NCBI RefSeq assembly: GCF_025499605.1
Contig: NZ_JAFMVC010000025.1
Location: forward strand, 1-64,000
Direction of reading: 5' to 3'
DNA length: 64,000 bases
Source of the DNA: Carboxylicivirga litoralis
GTDB lineage: Bacteria; Bacteroidota; Bacteroidia; Bacteroidales; Marinilabiliaceae
Position 1 is the first letter of the stretch; each line of letters opens with the position of its first letter. A model generated the notes under the pieces. That model was not told where the DNA came from. It saw only the letters and a list, made by a program, of their open reading frames with translations, and did not search any database. This document shows, one piece after another, positions 35,758 through 47,546 of the stretch. A program made the translations under genes and the position numbers.

Positions 35758-38625
35758 ATGGCTATAGAAAAAAAAATTAAGAACATCATTTCTTACCTAT
35801 TGGTATGTTGTACATTCTTATTGTATAGCTGTTCACCCAATGAAATCAATGAAATAGACCTGTCCGGACCATGGATGTTTCAGATTGATAGTCTGGATTG
35901 TGGTGTAAATGAACAGTGGTTTGCAAAACAACTGCCAGGCACTATTAAGTTGCCTGGCTCAATGCCCGAACAGAATATAGGTCATCCAGTAGGTTATGAT
36001 ACGCAATTTACAGGCAATATGTGGAAACAGTATCCGGAAGGTAAGTCGTGGTTTGATGATGAAAACTATAAACCATATTTGAGTAATGACAAATTCAGAT
36101 ATCCTTTTTGGTTAATTTCCGATTATCACTATGTTGGAAGAGCATGGTACCAAAAAGAAGTTATGGTGCCTGAAGACTGGCAAGGTAAGAGTATTGAACT
36201 ATATCTGGAGCGTCCTCATTGGGAGACTTCTGTATGGGTTAATGGTCAATATGTCGGGCTTCAAAATGCTTTGGGTATGGCACATCGCTATGTTATAAGT
36301 AAGTATATTCAACCCGGTGTCAATCAAGTTACTATTAGTGTTGATAATCGCGTCAAAGACATCAATGTCGGTATTGATGCTCATAGTATATCAGATAATA
36401 CGCAGAGTAACTGGAATGGCATTGTTGGCGATATTAAATTGGTGAAAAGAGATGAAATCTTTATTACGAATGTGCAGATATACCCTAATATAAAAAATAG
36501 AACGGCACGTTTGGAGATTCTGGTAAAGAATACTACTGGTCAATTGCAATCGGGTCAACTTCGGGTTGGAGCAGAAACACTTGATACAGATTCACCTCAC
36601 AAGGTTAATTCCATGACTACTGCGTTTAATGTAGAGGCGGAGATGGATACGCTTGAGTTAATTTACGAAATGGGTGATGATGTGTTGTTATGGGACGAAT
36701 TTAATCCCAACGTATATCAACTTTTTGTGCAATTGGAAACCGATGAGGCGAGCGATAAATGGGAAGGTAACTTTGGAATGCGCGATTTTAAAGCGGAAGG
36801 TAAGGGTTTTACAGTGAACGGTCGTCCGATATATTTACGTGGTACTCTGGATTGTGCCGTATTTCCTAAAACAGGCTATCCTCCAACTACAGTAGAGCCT
36901 TGGGAACGAATTATCAAGGTATGTAAGGCACACGGTTTAAATCATATCCGTTTTCACTCATGGTGTCCTCCGAAAGCAGCTTTTGAAGCTGCCGATAAAC
37001 TAGGGTTTTATTACCAGGTTGAAGCCTCTGCATGGGCTACAATTTTGGGGGATAGTACAGCTTTGGATCATTGGATTTACGATGAAAGTGAGCGAATGAT
37101 AGCCGAATATGGAAATCATCCATCGTTTTGCCTGATGCCATACGGTAATGAACCACATGGTAAAAATCATAGAGCTTATTTAGTTGATTTTGTAAAGTAT
37201 TGGAAAGCCAAAGATGATAAGCGTAGAATTTATACAACAGGCGCAGGCTGGCCGCTTATTCCAGAAAATGACTTCCATAATACCCATCAGGGAACTCGTA
37301 TTCAGGGTTGGAATCAAAACTTGAAAAGTGTCATCAATCGAGAAGCGCCACGAAGTGATTATGATTGGGAAAAAACCGTAGCACATTTAAAAGCCCCAAT
37401 GGTTGCTCACGAAACTGGTCAGTGGTGCGTATATCCTAACTTCAAAGAAATGGCGAAGTATGATGGCGTTTTAAAAGCCACCAACTTTGAGATTTTCCAA
37501 AAAAGCCTGGAAGCCCATGGAATGTTGCATTTGGCAGACGATTTTGTAAAGGCATCCGGTAGGTTGCAAACCCTATGCTACAAGGCGGATATTGAAGCAG
37601 CCCTGCGAACAAAAGGTTTTGGTGGATTTCAGTTATTGGATTTGAGTGATTTTACCGGTCAGGGTACTGCTTTGGTTGGAATACTAGACCCATTTTACGA
37701 AGAGAAGGGCTATGTCGCACCTGAGGAGTTTAAGCAATTTTGCGATGTGACAGTACCTCTTGCGCGCTTCAAAAAAATGATATTTACATCGGATGAAGAA
37801 ATAGCTTGTGATATTGAAGTAGCGCATTACGGAGAGAAGGAACTAAAACAAGTAATACCTACCTGGAAAATCGTTGATGCCAAAGGTGTTTTAGTTAAAG
37901 AAGGAGCATTAAGCCAGATAGATATTAGTTGGGGGCACAATATTCAACTAGGATCACTTAGTGCGTTTATTGATATAACAGAGGCTTCGAAATTTCAATT
38001 GCAAGTTGATGTAGAAGGTTTTATCAATACCTGGGACTTTTGGGTTTATCCTGCTAACTTACCAACAGAAGAAAGTGATGTATTGGTTGTGTCAAGCTTA
38101 AATGAAGTGGCAATTGCTAATCTAGAAAAAGGTGGGAGCGTTTTATTAACAATTGAAAAAGGAAGTGTCAAAGAAGATAAAGGCGGCGAAGTGGCTGTTG
38201 GTTTCTCCAGCATGTTTTGGAATACAGCCTGGACCAATGGTCAAAAACCGCATACTTTAGGCATTTTATGTGATCCAACACATCCAGCCTTGGCAAATTT
38301 TCCAACAGAGTATCATTCGAATTGGCAATGGTGGGATGCAATGAGCCATTCCAATGCCATCAATATTGAAGGATTTGAAAATACGCCAGAACCTATTGTC
38401 CGTATCATTGATGATTGGGTGACTAACCGAAACCTGGCCTTGGTTTTTGAGGCTAAAGTTGGTAAAGGAAAACTTATAATGACTGGTGTTGATCTTCAAT
38501 CGACATTAGATAAAAGACCAGAAGCGCGTCAAATGCTGTATAGTCTGAAGAAATATATGGCAGGAGATTCCTTTAATCCTCAGACAAAAATATCAGTGGA
38601 GGAACTAAGGCAATTGTTTAATTAA
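35758..38625 (+). CDS. GH2 glycoside hydrolase, lipoprotein
   Basis: A 955-residue lipoprotein with lipobox LYSC (Cys25). GH2 layout: sugar-binding jelly roll (about 35-235, with YVGRAWYQKEV and ETSVWVNGQYVG), an Ig-like domain, and a (beta/alpha)8 barrel at about 350-650 with the acid/base Glu465 in YGNEPHG and probable nucleophile Glu552 in VAHETGQW. The C-terminal ~250 residues form additional beta domains. It is a paralogue of the GH2 at 51229 (shared RGTLDC, SWCPPKAAF, GFQLLxLxDFTGQ) but without its CBM32. Family activities include beta-galactosidase, beta-glucuronidase and beta-mannosidase; in this PUL an exo-beta-galactosidase is the best guess. Confidence 0.88.
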   Translation: MAIEKKIKNIISYLLVCCTFLLYSCSPNEINEIDLSGPWMFQIDSLDCGVNEQWFAKQLPGTIKLPGSMPEQNIGHPVGYDTQFTGNMWKQYPEGKSWFDDENYKPYLSNDKFRYPFWLISDYHYVGRAWYQKEVMVPEDWQGKSIELYLERPHWETSVWVNGQYVGLQNALGMAHRYVISKYIQPGVNQVTISVDNRVKDINVGIDAHSISDNTQSNWNGIVGDIKLVKRDEIFITNVQIYPNIKNRTARLEILVKNTTGQLQSGQLRVGAETLDTDSPHKVNSMTTAFNVEAEMDTLELIYEMGDDVLLWDEFNPNVYQLFVQLETDEASDKWEGNFGMRDFKAEGKGFTVNGRPIYLRGTLDCAVFPKTGYPPTTVEPWERIIKVCKAHGLNHIRFHSWCPPKAAFEAADKLGFYYQVEASAWATILGDSTALDHWIYDESERMIAEYGNHPSFCLMPYGNEPHGKNHRAYLVDFVKYWKAKDDKRRIYTTGAGWPLIPENDFHNTHQGTRIQGWNQNLKSVINREAPRSDYDWEKTVAHLKAPMVAHETGQWCVYPNFKEMAKYDGVLKATNFEIFQKSLEAHGMLHLADDFVKASGRLQTLCYKADIEAALRTKGFGGFQLLDLSDFTGQGTALVGILDPFYEEKGYVAPEEFKQFCDVTVPLARFKKMIFTSDEEIACDIEVAHYGEKELKQVIPTWKIVDAKGVLVKEGALSQIDISWGHNIQLGSLSAFIDITEASKFQLQVDVEGFINTWDFWVYPANLPTEESDVLVVSSLNEVAIANLEKGGSVLLTIEKGSVKEDKGGEVAVGFSSMFWNTAWTNGQKPHTLGILCDPTHPALANFPTEYHSNWQWWDAMSHSNAINIEGFENTPEPIVRIIDDWVTNRNLALVFEAKVGKGKLIMTGVDLQSTLDKRPEARQMLYSLKKYMAGDSFNPQTKISVEELRQLFN

Positions 38626-38654
38626 TATGGGCGTTTTCGTTGAAAAATAAAATA

Positions 38655-40565
38655 ATGATGAATAAGATGCTATTTTGTAATCGTATTTGCCTGGTTCTAG
38701 GCATGCTAATGATGATGTTACTTTCCTGTACCAAGGAGAAAGAGCCTACACAGCCTAATATACTATGGTTAACATTCGAGGATACTTCGCCTCAATTTAT
38801 CGGTTGTTATGGGAATGAAGAGGCACATACTCCGGTAATGGATCAGTTAGCGACTGAAGGGATTCGATTTACATCAGCGTTCTCAACCGGAACGGTTTGC
38901 TCTCCAAGTAGGTTTGCGTTAATTACAGGATGTAGAACCACCCGTTTTTCTACCGGACATCACCGTAGTTATTATCCAGTCGGTGATTCTATTGAAGCAT
39001 TTCCTAAATACCTGCGCGATGCCGGTTATTATACTTCAAATAATAGTAAAACCGATTATAATACCTCAAAGCGACATCATTTTATAAAAACAGGTTGGAA
39101 TGAATCATCTAATAAAGCAGGATGGTGGAAGAGACAACCAGGTCAGCCATTTTTTGCTGTTTTTAATAGTTTTCATAGTCACCAATCCCGTACTATGACT
39201 AATCCATGGTGGAAGTATAAAGAACAGATACTGGATTCACTAAATAATGATGATATAATCTCAGGCAATGAGATTGAAGTTCCGCCTATTTTCAATGACA
39301 CTAAAGAGATGAGAAACGATTTATCTCGAATATATAATGCCATTCAATTAACCGACCAACATTTTGGAAGAATTCTAAAGAGATTAGAATCCGAAGGATT
39401 AAAAGATAGTACCATCATCTTTTGTTTTAGCGATCATGGGCAGGGTATGCCATGGGGTAAAACTTATCCGAGAGCTATGGGCTACCGGGTACCTTTTATC
39501 ATATACTTTCCCAAGATGTATCAGCACCTATCACCATGGGGGACTCAGGTCGTAACAGATGCTATGATAGATTTTGTCGATCTACCGGCTACAGTCTTGT
39601 CATTGGCTGGTATTGAGCCTCCTCAATATATGGATGGAAATGCTTTATTGGGTCAATTTAAAGAAGGTTCCAAAAAGTATACCATTGGAAGTCTTGATAG
39701 ATCGGGAGAGAACACCACATTATGTCGGAGCATCTCTGATGGTAGGTATATATATAACCGAAATTTCATGCCTTTTCAATCTGAAAAGCGCTGGCAAAAG
39801 TATTTCGACTTTTCTGATATATCGCAGCATATAAGAGAAGATTTCAAGAATGACAGATTAAACGAGGTTCAAGCTGGATTATTGAAACTCAATGGGAATA
39901 CAACATTTTACCATCTTGAAGAAGACCCATGGGAAATATACAATTTAAAGAACGAACCTTCACTGGCTTCTATGATTAAGGACTTTGAAGTAGCATTGAA
40001 ATCGGATTTAATCAAAAACAGAGATGCTCATTTTATTCCTGAGTATAGTTTAAAATTAAGCCAGCGAATTCCGTATGAATTAAGTAGGGATAATAACTTT
40101 TTCCCTGCTGAAGAAGTGATTGAACAGGCATTCAAATGTGGTGATCAGAAAGCCTTGGATAGTCATTTGAAAGGACTGAAGCATGAGAACGACATCGTAC
40201 GCTATTGGTCAGCCGTAGGCGTCTATTCTCATTTTAGATTATTCGGATATGACAAAAGGATGGATGTAATTAGTACTGATGCGTATGCTCCGGCTGATGT
40301 ATTTATTCAAGCGCTTAAATATCAGGGAAATTCATATAATGAGGACGCACAGAGTAAATTGCTAAAATATATTGCTAGCGAAAATGAGACATTAGCACCT
40401 TTGGCATCCCAGCTTTTATTGTTAACTCCTGAAATAGATGAGCAATTTCTGGAGAGGATACTTCAAACGTGTGCTAAGTCTGGTTTACCGGTGACAAAAG
40501 AGTGCGGAGAGTTATTCGAAAACAATTTTAAGGGTAAGCACTTGGAATATAAAATGTTCTGGTAA
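38655..40565 (+). CDS. S1 sulfatase, lipoprotein (sulfatase 3)
   Basis: From ATG 38655 the protein is 636 residues. A frame from TTG 38640 is possible but the ATG gives a better signal peptide. Lipobox LLSC (Cys about 25). Catalytic features: PNILWLTFEDTSPQ (Glu-Asp metal strand), formylglycine motif VCSPSRFALITG (Cys about 82), FCFSDHGQGMPWGK. The C-terminal part holds a HEAT-like segment (HENDIVRYWSAVGVY). Its first ~450 residues closely match those of sulfatase 2 (GYYTSNNSKTDYNTS and PGQPFFAVFNSFHSHQSRTM-type segments shared), but it has neither the extra module nor a T9SS tail. That points to a periplasmic or membrane-anchored partner of the exported sulfatase 2. Specificity unknown. Confidence 0.88.
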   Translation: MMNKMLFCNRICLVLGMLMMMLLSCTKEKEPTQPNILWLTFEDTSPQFIGCYGNEEAHTPVMDQLATEGIRFTSAFSTGTVCSPSRFALITGCRTTRFSTGHHRSYYPVGDSIEAFPKYLRDAGYYTSNNSKTDYNTSKRHHFIKTGWNESSNKAGWWKRQPGQPFFAVFNSFHSHQSRTMTNPWWKYKEQILDSLNNDDIISGNEIEVPPIFNDTKEMRNDLSRIYNAIQLTDQHFGRILKRLESEGLKDSTIIFCFSDHGQGMPWGKTYPRAMGYRVPFIIYFPKMYQHLSPWGTQVVTDAMIDFVDLPATVLSLAGIEPPQYMDGNALLGQFKEGSKKYTIGSLDRSGENTTLCRSISDGRYIYNRNFMPFQSEKRWQKYFDFSDISQHIREDFKNDRLNEVQAGLLKLNGNTTFYHLEEDPWEIYNLKNEPSLASMIKDFEVALKSDLIKNRDAHFIPEYSLKLSQRIPYELSRDNNFFPAEEVIEQAFKCGDQKALDSHLKGLKHENDIVRYWSAVGVYSHFRLFGYDKRMDVISTDAYAPADVFIQALKYQGNSYNEDAQSKLLKYIASENETLAPLASQLLLLTPEIDEQFLERILQTCAKSGLPVTKECGELFENNFKGKHLEYKMFW

Positions 40566-40592
40566 TAGATGTTGTTCAGTAGTTAATTTTAA

Positions 40593-43757
<3,165 letters not shown>

Positions 43758-43838
43758 TTGTGTATAACACCGTAATTGAATCTTAATAATGTAAAAATAT
43801 AGTGCCTTCTTGGCTTAGTTTTAGTTCAATTATCTGGA

Positions 43839-45275
43839 ATGAAATATAGAGGAAAAGGAAATGGTCTAGTATTATTAGTTCTAATTGGATTGCATTGTGT
43901 ATTATTTTCTTGTAAGCAACCTAAAGTTGGTAATAGTGAACAACCCAATATCATCGTTATGCTAGTGGATGATGCAGGATATGCTGACTTTGGATTTGCC
44001 GGAAGTAAGGATATAAAAACACCTAATATTGATAAATTGGCCAAAGATGGTGTCATCTTCACCGATGCGCATGTGACAGCATCTGTGTGTGGGCCATCAA
44101 GGGCCGGATTAATGACCGGTAGGTATCAGCAACGATTCGGTTTTGAGTGTAATCCTGATAGTCATACTCGTGGCATTGATTTACGTGAAAAAACAATTGC
44201 CAATGTGATGAAATCTGCCGGATATGCCACTTCTGCTTTTGGCAAATGGCATTTAGGAGGGGAGGAAGACTATAAACCTAATACAAGGGGCTTCGATTAC
44301 TTTTGGGGCTTCTTAGCGGGTAGTCGTAGTTATTTTCATAATAGTCACCAAGATGTCAAAGGAGCGATTCACTCCATTAGAGAGAACGATGTCTTCACAA
44401 CTTTCGAAGGCTATTTAACAGACCGGTTGGGAGAGCAGGCCGCTAAGTTTATTCATGCCAATAAAGAAAAACCTTTTTTTATGTACTGGGCACCGAATGC
44501 AGTACATACACCAATGGAAGCTACGGACGAAGATTTAGCTTTGTTTGAGGAGCATCCGCGCCAAAAACTTGCCGCAATGACATGGGCATTAGATAGGGCA
44601 GTTGGTACCATTGTCAAACAATTGGAGGACGACCAGATTCTTGATAATACCTTGATCTTCTTTTTGAGTGATAATGGCGGTGCGCATAACAATCAGTCGT
44701 CAAATTTACCACTAAAAGGCTTTAAAGGAAACAAATACGAAGGCGGGCAACGTGTTCCTTTTTTTATGCATTGGCCGGCTAAAGTTCAGGGTGGGCAAAT
44801 ATATAGTGGACTCAGTTCATCTCTTGATATTTTTGCATCGAGTATAGATGCTGCTGGTGCTGATAAGGTGCATTTTGGGGATTTAGATGGTGTTAGTTTA
44901 CTACCTTTTGTGATTGACAAAGAAGAAGGTGAGCCTCATGCGGAGTTATACTGGAGAAAACATGAGGCAACTGCATTGCGTAATGGTGATTACAAATTAA
45001 TTAAAGTAAACAGAATAGGTTACCGCATGTATAACCTCAATGATGATTTAGGAGAAAGTAGAGATTTGAGCCAGCAAGAAACAGAGACCTTTAATGAACT
45101 ATGTGCAAAAATGGAGCAGTATGACCATCAAATGCTTGCACCCTTATGGACTGAAGGGCACACATGGGATACTATCACCTGGATGATTCATGAAGATTTA
45201 ATGTTGAATAAAGATGTTCGTGTAAAGGAACCCAGAGAGTTAAGGCAACTTAAAGAGCAAAGAGTAGAGTTGTAA
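43839..45275 (+). CDS. S1 sulfatase, lipoprotein (sulfatase 4)
   Basis: A 478-residue arylsulfatase-type enzyme with lipobox LFSC (Cys25). Motifs: PNIIVMLVDDAGYADFG (Asp44-Asp45), formylglycine motif VCGPSRAGLMTGRYQ (Cys84), AFGKWHLGG at about 131-139, FFLSDNGGAHNNQSS and GNKYEGGQRVPFFMHWP. The FGKWHLG and GGxRxP motifs are the classical S1 pattern, so this belongs to a different subgroup than sulfatases 2 and 3. It is the last + strand gene before the convergent AraC gene. Sulfate position specificity cannot be read from sequence. Confidence 0.92.
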   Translation: MKYRGKGNGLVLLVLIGLHCVLFSCKQPKVGNSEQPNIIVMLVDDAGYADFGFAGSKDIKTPNIDKLAKDGVIFTDAHVTASVCGPSRAGLMTGRYQQRFGFECNPDSHTRGIDLREKTIANVMKSAGYATSAFGKWHLGGEEDYKPNTRGFDYFWGFLAGSRSYFHNSHQDVKGAIHSIRENDVFTTFEGYLTDRLGEQAAKFIHANKEKPFFMYWAPNAVHTPMEATDEDLALFEEHPRQKLAAMTWALDRAVGTIVKQLEDDQILDNTLIFFLSDNGGAHNNQSSNLPLKGFKGNKYEGGQRVPFFMHWPAKVQGGQIYSGLSSSLDIFASSIDAAGADKVHFGDLDGVSLLPFVIDKEEGEPHAELYWRKHEATALRNGDYKLIKVNRIGYRMYNLNDDLGESRDLSQQETETFNELCAKMEQYDHQMLAPLWTEGHTWDTITWMIHEDLMLNKDVRVKEPRELRQLKEQRVEL

Positions 45276-45363
45276 TCACATAATTGTAAAATAGAAATAG
45301 AGGCTTGAAGCAGGGAGTTAGAAAATACTTTGCTGCATTATCATTTTTGTGTTGAATCATAAA

Positions 45364-46245
45364 CTACATTTGGTTGCGTTTTCGATAATGAGCAGGTGAT
45401 TGCAACATGATTCTTTTAAATGTTCTTGAGAAATAGAAGGGGTCGTTGTAACCTAAGTTGTTAGCTACCTCGGCAATGCTCAATTTTGTAGTGTCCAGCC
45501 ATTTGCAGGCTTCCTGCATTTTTAGGTGATTGAAGTATTCCATTGGAGCATGTCCGGTTTTTTCAGAAAATAATTTAGAAAAATGAGAATGACTATAACC
45601 AATAGCATTTGATATCTCGTTTAGCTTAAGGGGTTTGTTGATATTTTCTTTCATGTAGTTAATAGCTTGTGAGGTAACATCATGTTCAGTCTCCTTTTTG
45701 ATTTGTCTAAACTGATTAATGTATGTAAAAGAGGCCATTAAGTGCCAAAGGCAAAGGTTCGCATATTCAAGGTTCTCCCGACTATAGCCCAGGGATAAAT
45801 TCACAATTATTTCAACAAACAAATCTATTCTCTCTTTATTTCTGGATATTGGTGATGGAGTAATTTCTTTTGTTTGTCCAATAATTTTGGAGAAGAGGTG
45901 TGATTTGTCACCTGCAAAATGAATCCAATAAATATTCCATGGTTCTTTCTTGTCAGCATAATAGGTATGGGATGTATTTGCCGGAATGATGAAAAAATGG
46001 TTGGGAAGAATTTTATGCTCTTTATTGCCTATTTTAATCCATCCTTTTCCTTCGAGGTTGTAGATTAAAATGTGCTCCGATATTCCTTCTTTTCTGGTTC
46101 GATGGTGAAATTTAGCATTCGGATAAAAGCCAATATCTGTCACATATAAGCTATTAATTAATGGATTTTTCTTTATGGTCTCAATTATCATTCCCGGTAC
46201 AACGATTACAACTTCGCCCGGGAAACCCTCAATTCTTTTTGGCAT
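45364..46245 (-). CDS. AraC family transcriptional regulator
   Basis: A 293-residue AraC-type regulator on the minus strand, in the middle of an otherwise + strand PUL. The N-terminal ~180 residues form a cupin-like sugar-sensing domain (GKGWIKIGNKEHKILPNHFF, IPANTSHTYYAD). The C-terminal ~100 residues hold the paired HTH: INKPLKLNEISNAIGYSHSH, FSKLFSEKTGHAPMEYF, then LSIAEVANNLGYNDPFYFSR and FKRIMLQSPAHYRK. No signal peptide, so it acts in the cytoplasm and should sense an imported mono- or oligosaccharide. It is divergent from the standalone-module gene at 46544, which it may control along with the rest of the PUL. No hybrid two-component or ECF-sigma regulator is visible in the window. Confidence 0.92.
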   Translation of the reverse strand: MPKRIEGFPGEVVIVVPGMIIETIKKNPLINSLYVTDIGFYPNAKFHHRTRKEGISEHILIYNLEGKGWIKIGNKEHKILPNHFFIIPANTSHTYYADKKEPWNIYWIHFAGDKSHLFSKIIGQTKEITPSPISRNKERIDLFVEIIVNLSLGYSRENLEYANLCLWHLMASFTYINQFRQIKKETEHDVTSQAINYMKENINKPLKLNEISNAIGYSHSHFSKLFSEKTGHAPMEYFNHLKMQEACKWLDTTKLSIAEVANNLGYNDPFYFSRTFKRIMLQSPAHYRKRNQM

Positions 46246-46443
46246 AACAAGACTATTTTGAATGTTTAGCTGATTTTAGTGTGTCTAAAAATACCTGTTT
46301 TTAATAAACCAAATGTAACACTCTCATTCAAAAAAAGAACAGGTGGAGTGGAAATGTTCATGAAATAGTTTCACGGAATATGAAATAAGATAATAATCCA
46401 TGTTATAGGGAAAAATGATATTTATATCCAAACGTGTGTTTTC

Positions 46444-46451
46444 TATATTTG
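46444..46451 (+). promoter_or_regulatory. Candidate -7 element upstream of standalone-module gene
   Basis: TATATTTG matches TAnnTTTG exactly, 92 bp before the start codon. No clear TTTG is at the -33 position, which would suit an activator-dependent promoter under AraC control. This is inference. Confidence 0.4.
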
Positions 46452-46543
46452 AAATGCTTAAAGTGCTCTTTAAACTTTATTAGCTTTTGTTTTCGTAAAT
46501 AGCCTTTTAGCAATAAGTTAACTGTTAATCTAATTTTATTATT

Positions 46544-47320
46544 ATGAAAAAAACTACTACTATTTTTTTAGTGTCATTATTTATGTCATTATTTAATGTT
46601 AATGCTCAAAATCTGGTTGATTTTGAATCTGCAATCACCCCAACACCTGCAGGAGGAGCTACCTTTGCAACGGTAACAAATCCGGATAAAACAGGCTTGA
46701 ATGGCACCTCTAATTGTGGACAATTTGGCAGAACAGACGCTACCTGGTGGGCATTAGTGGATGTACCATGTAATTTCACAATCCCAGCAAATGAAACGCG
46801 ATATGTGCATATTATGGTGCTATATCCAGCTCAACCGGATATAGGAATACGATTAAATACAGATGGAGATCCTACCCCAAGAACACTTAACCCCTATACT
46901 GATTTTGGGGTGTGGCAGGATTTAGTTTTTGAAATGAATGTTAGTACCTCAGAAAAAACTGTTACGCAGCTTAGATTTATGGGAGACATGGGCTATCAAA
47001 ATGATCCAGTAGGTCAGGTTGTTAATAATACAGATAAATTTGGTTTATTTGATGAAATCATTGTAAATAATGATCCTACACCTAGATCTACAGCAACAGT
47101 AATTGGTTCTGACGCTCAAGAAGCCAGTTTTGTTCTCTACGCGAAAGATGGTATGATTAAATACCGTTCGAAGGATAATGCATCGGAGCAAATATATGTT
47201 TATAACAGCACAGGAGCTGTTGTTGAAACGTATAATACAAGTCAGTTCGATTGTGCAGTAGCTCCAGGATTATATATTGTGAAGGTAGGGAATGACACAA
47301 AAAAGCTTATTGTAAATTAG
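46544..47320 (+). CDS. Secreted standalone copy of the novel module with T9SS tail
   Basis: A 258-residue protein consisting of a signal peptide (cleavage near Ala21-Gln22, NVNAQN), one recurrent module at about 24-181 and a T9SS tail at about 195-258 (FVLYAKDGMIKYRS, PGLYIVKVGN). The module shows DFES, NCGQFGRT (Cys58), VDVPC (Cys76), YPAQPDIGIRLN, GVWQDLVF and NNTDKFGLFDEIIVNN. No enzymatic domain is attached, which argues that the module has an autonomous function such as glycan binding. It lies divergent from the AraC gene, with its own candidate promoter and a terminator behind it, so it is probably a separately and strongly expressed single gene. Closest in sequence to the copy in the protein at 49060. 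Confidence 0.8.
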   Translation: MKKTTTIFLVSLFMSLFNVNAQNLVDFESAITPTPAGGATFATVTNPDKTGLNGTSNCGQFGRTDATWWALVDVPCNFTIPANETRYVHIMVLYPAQPDIGIRLNTDGDPTPRTLNPYTDFGVWQDLVFEMNVSTSEKTVTQLRFMGDMGYQNDPVGQVVNNTDKFGLFDEIIVNNDPTPRSTATVIGSDAQEASFVLYAKDGMIKYRSKDNASEQIYVYNSTGAVVETYNTSQFDCAVAPGLYIVKVGNDTKKLIVN

Positions 47321-47346
47321 AACGATAAGATGAGAATCATCGTTTT
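47321..47346 (+). terminator. Probable terminator after standalone-module gene
   Basis: gatga-gaa-tcatc forms a perfect 5-bp hairpin extended by aacg/cgtt across a bulge, then TTTTAT. A second inverted repeat (ctttaaatac at 47378-47387, gtatttaagg at 47396-47405) lies just after. Confidence 0.6.
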
Positions 47347-47546
47347 ATAGTATATTAACATAAAGAGCCTTAAGTCACTTTAAATACAAAGGAGTGTATT
47401 TAAGGCTTATCTTATCAAATTTTGTTTATAAAGAAACGATTGGACATATGTTTTATTAAAACCGAAATTGTTTCAAAGTATATATTTTAAATATACCACT
47501 TTTAGCTCGACAGATTAACCGTTTGGAAATAATAAATTTAAATATT

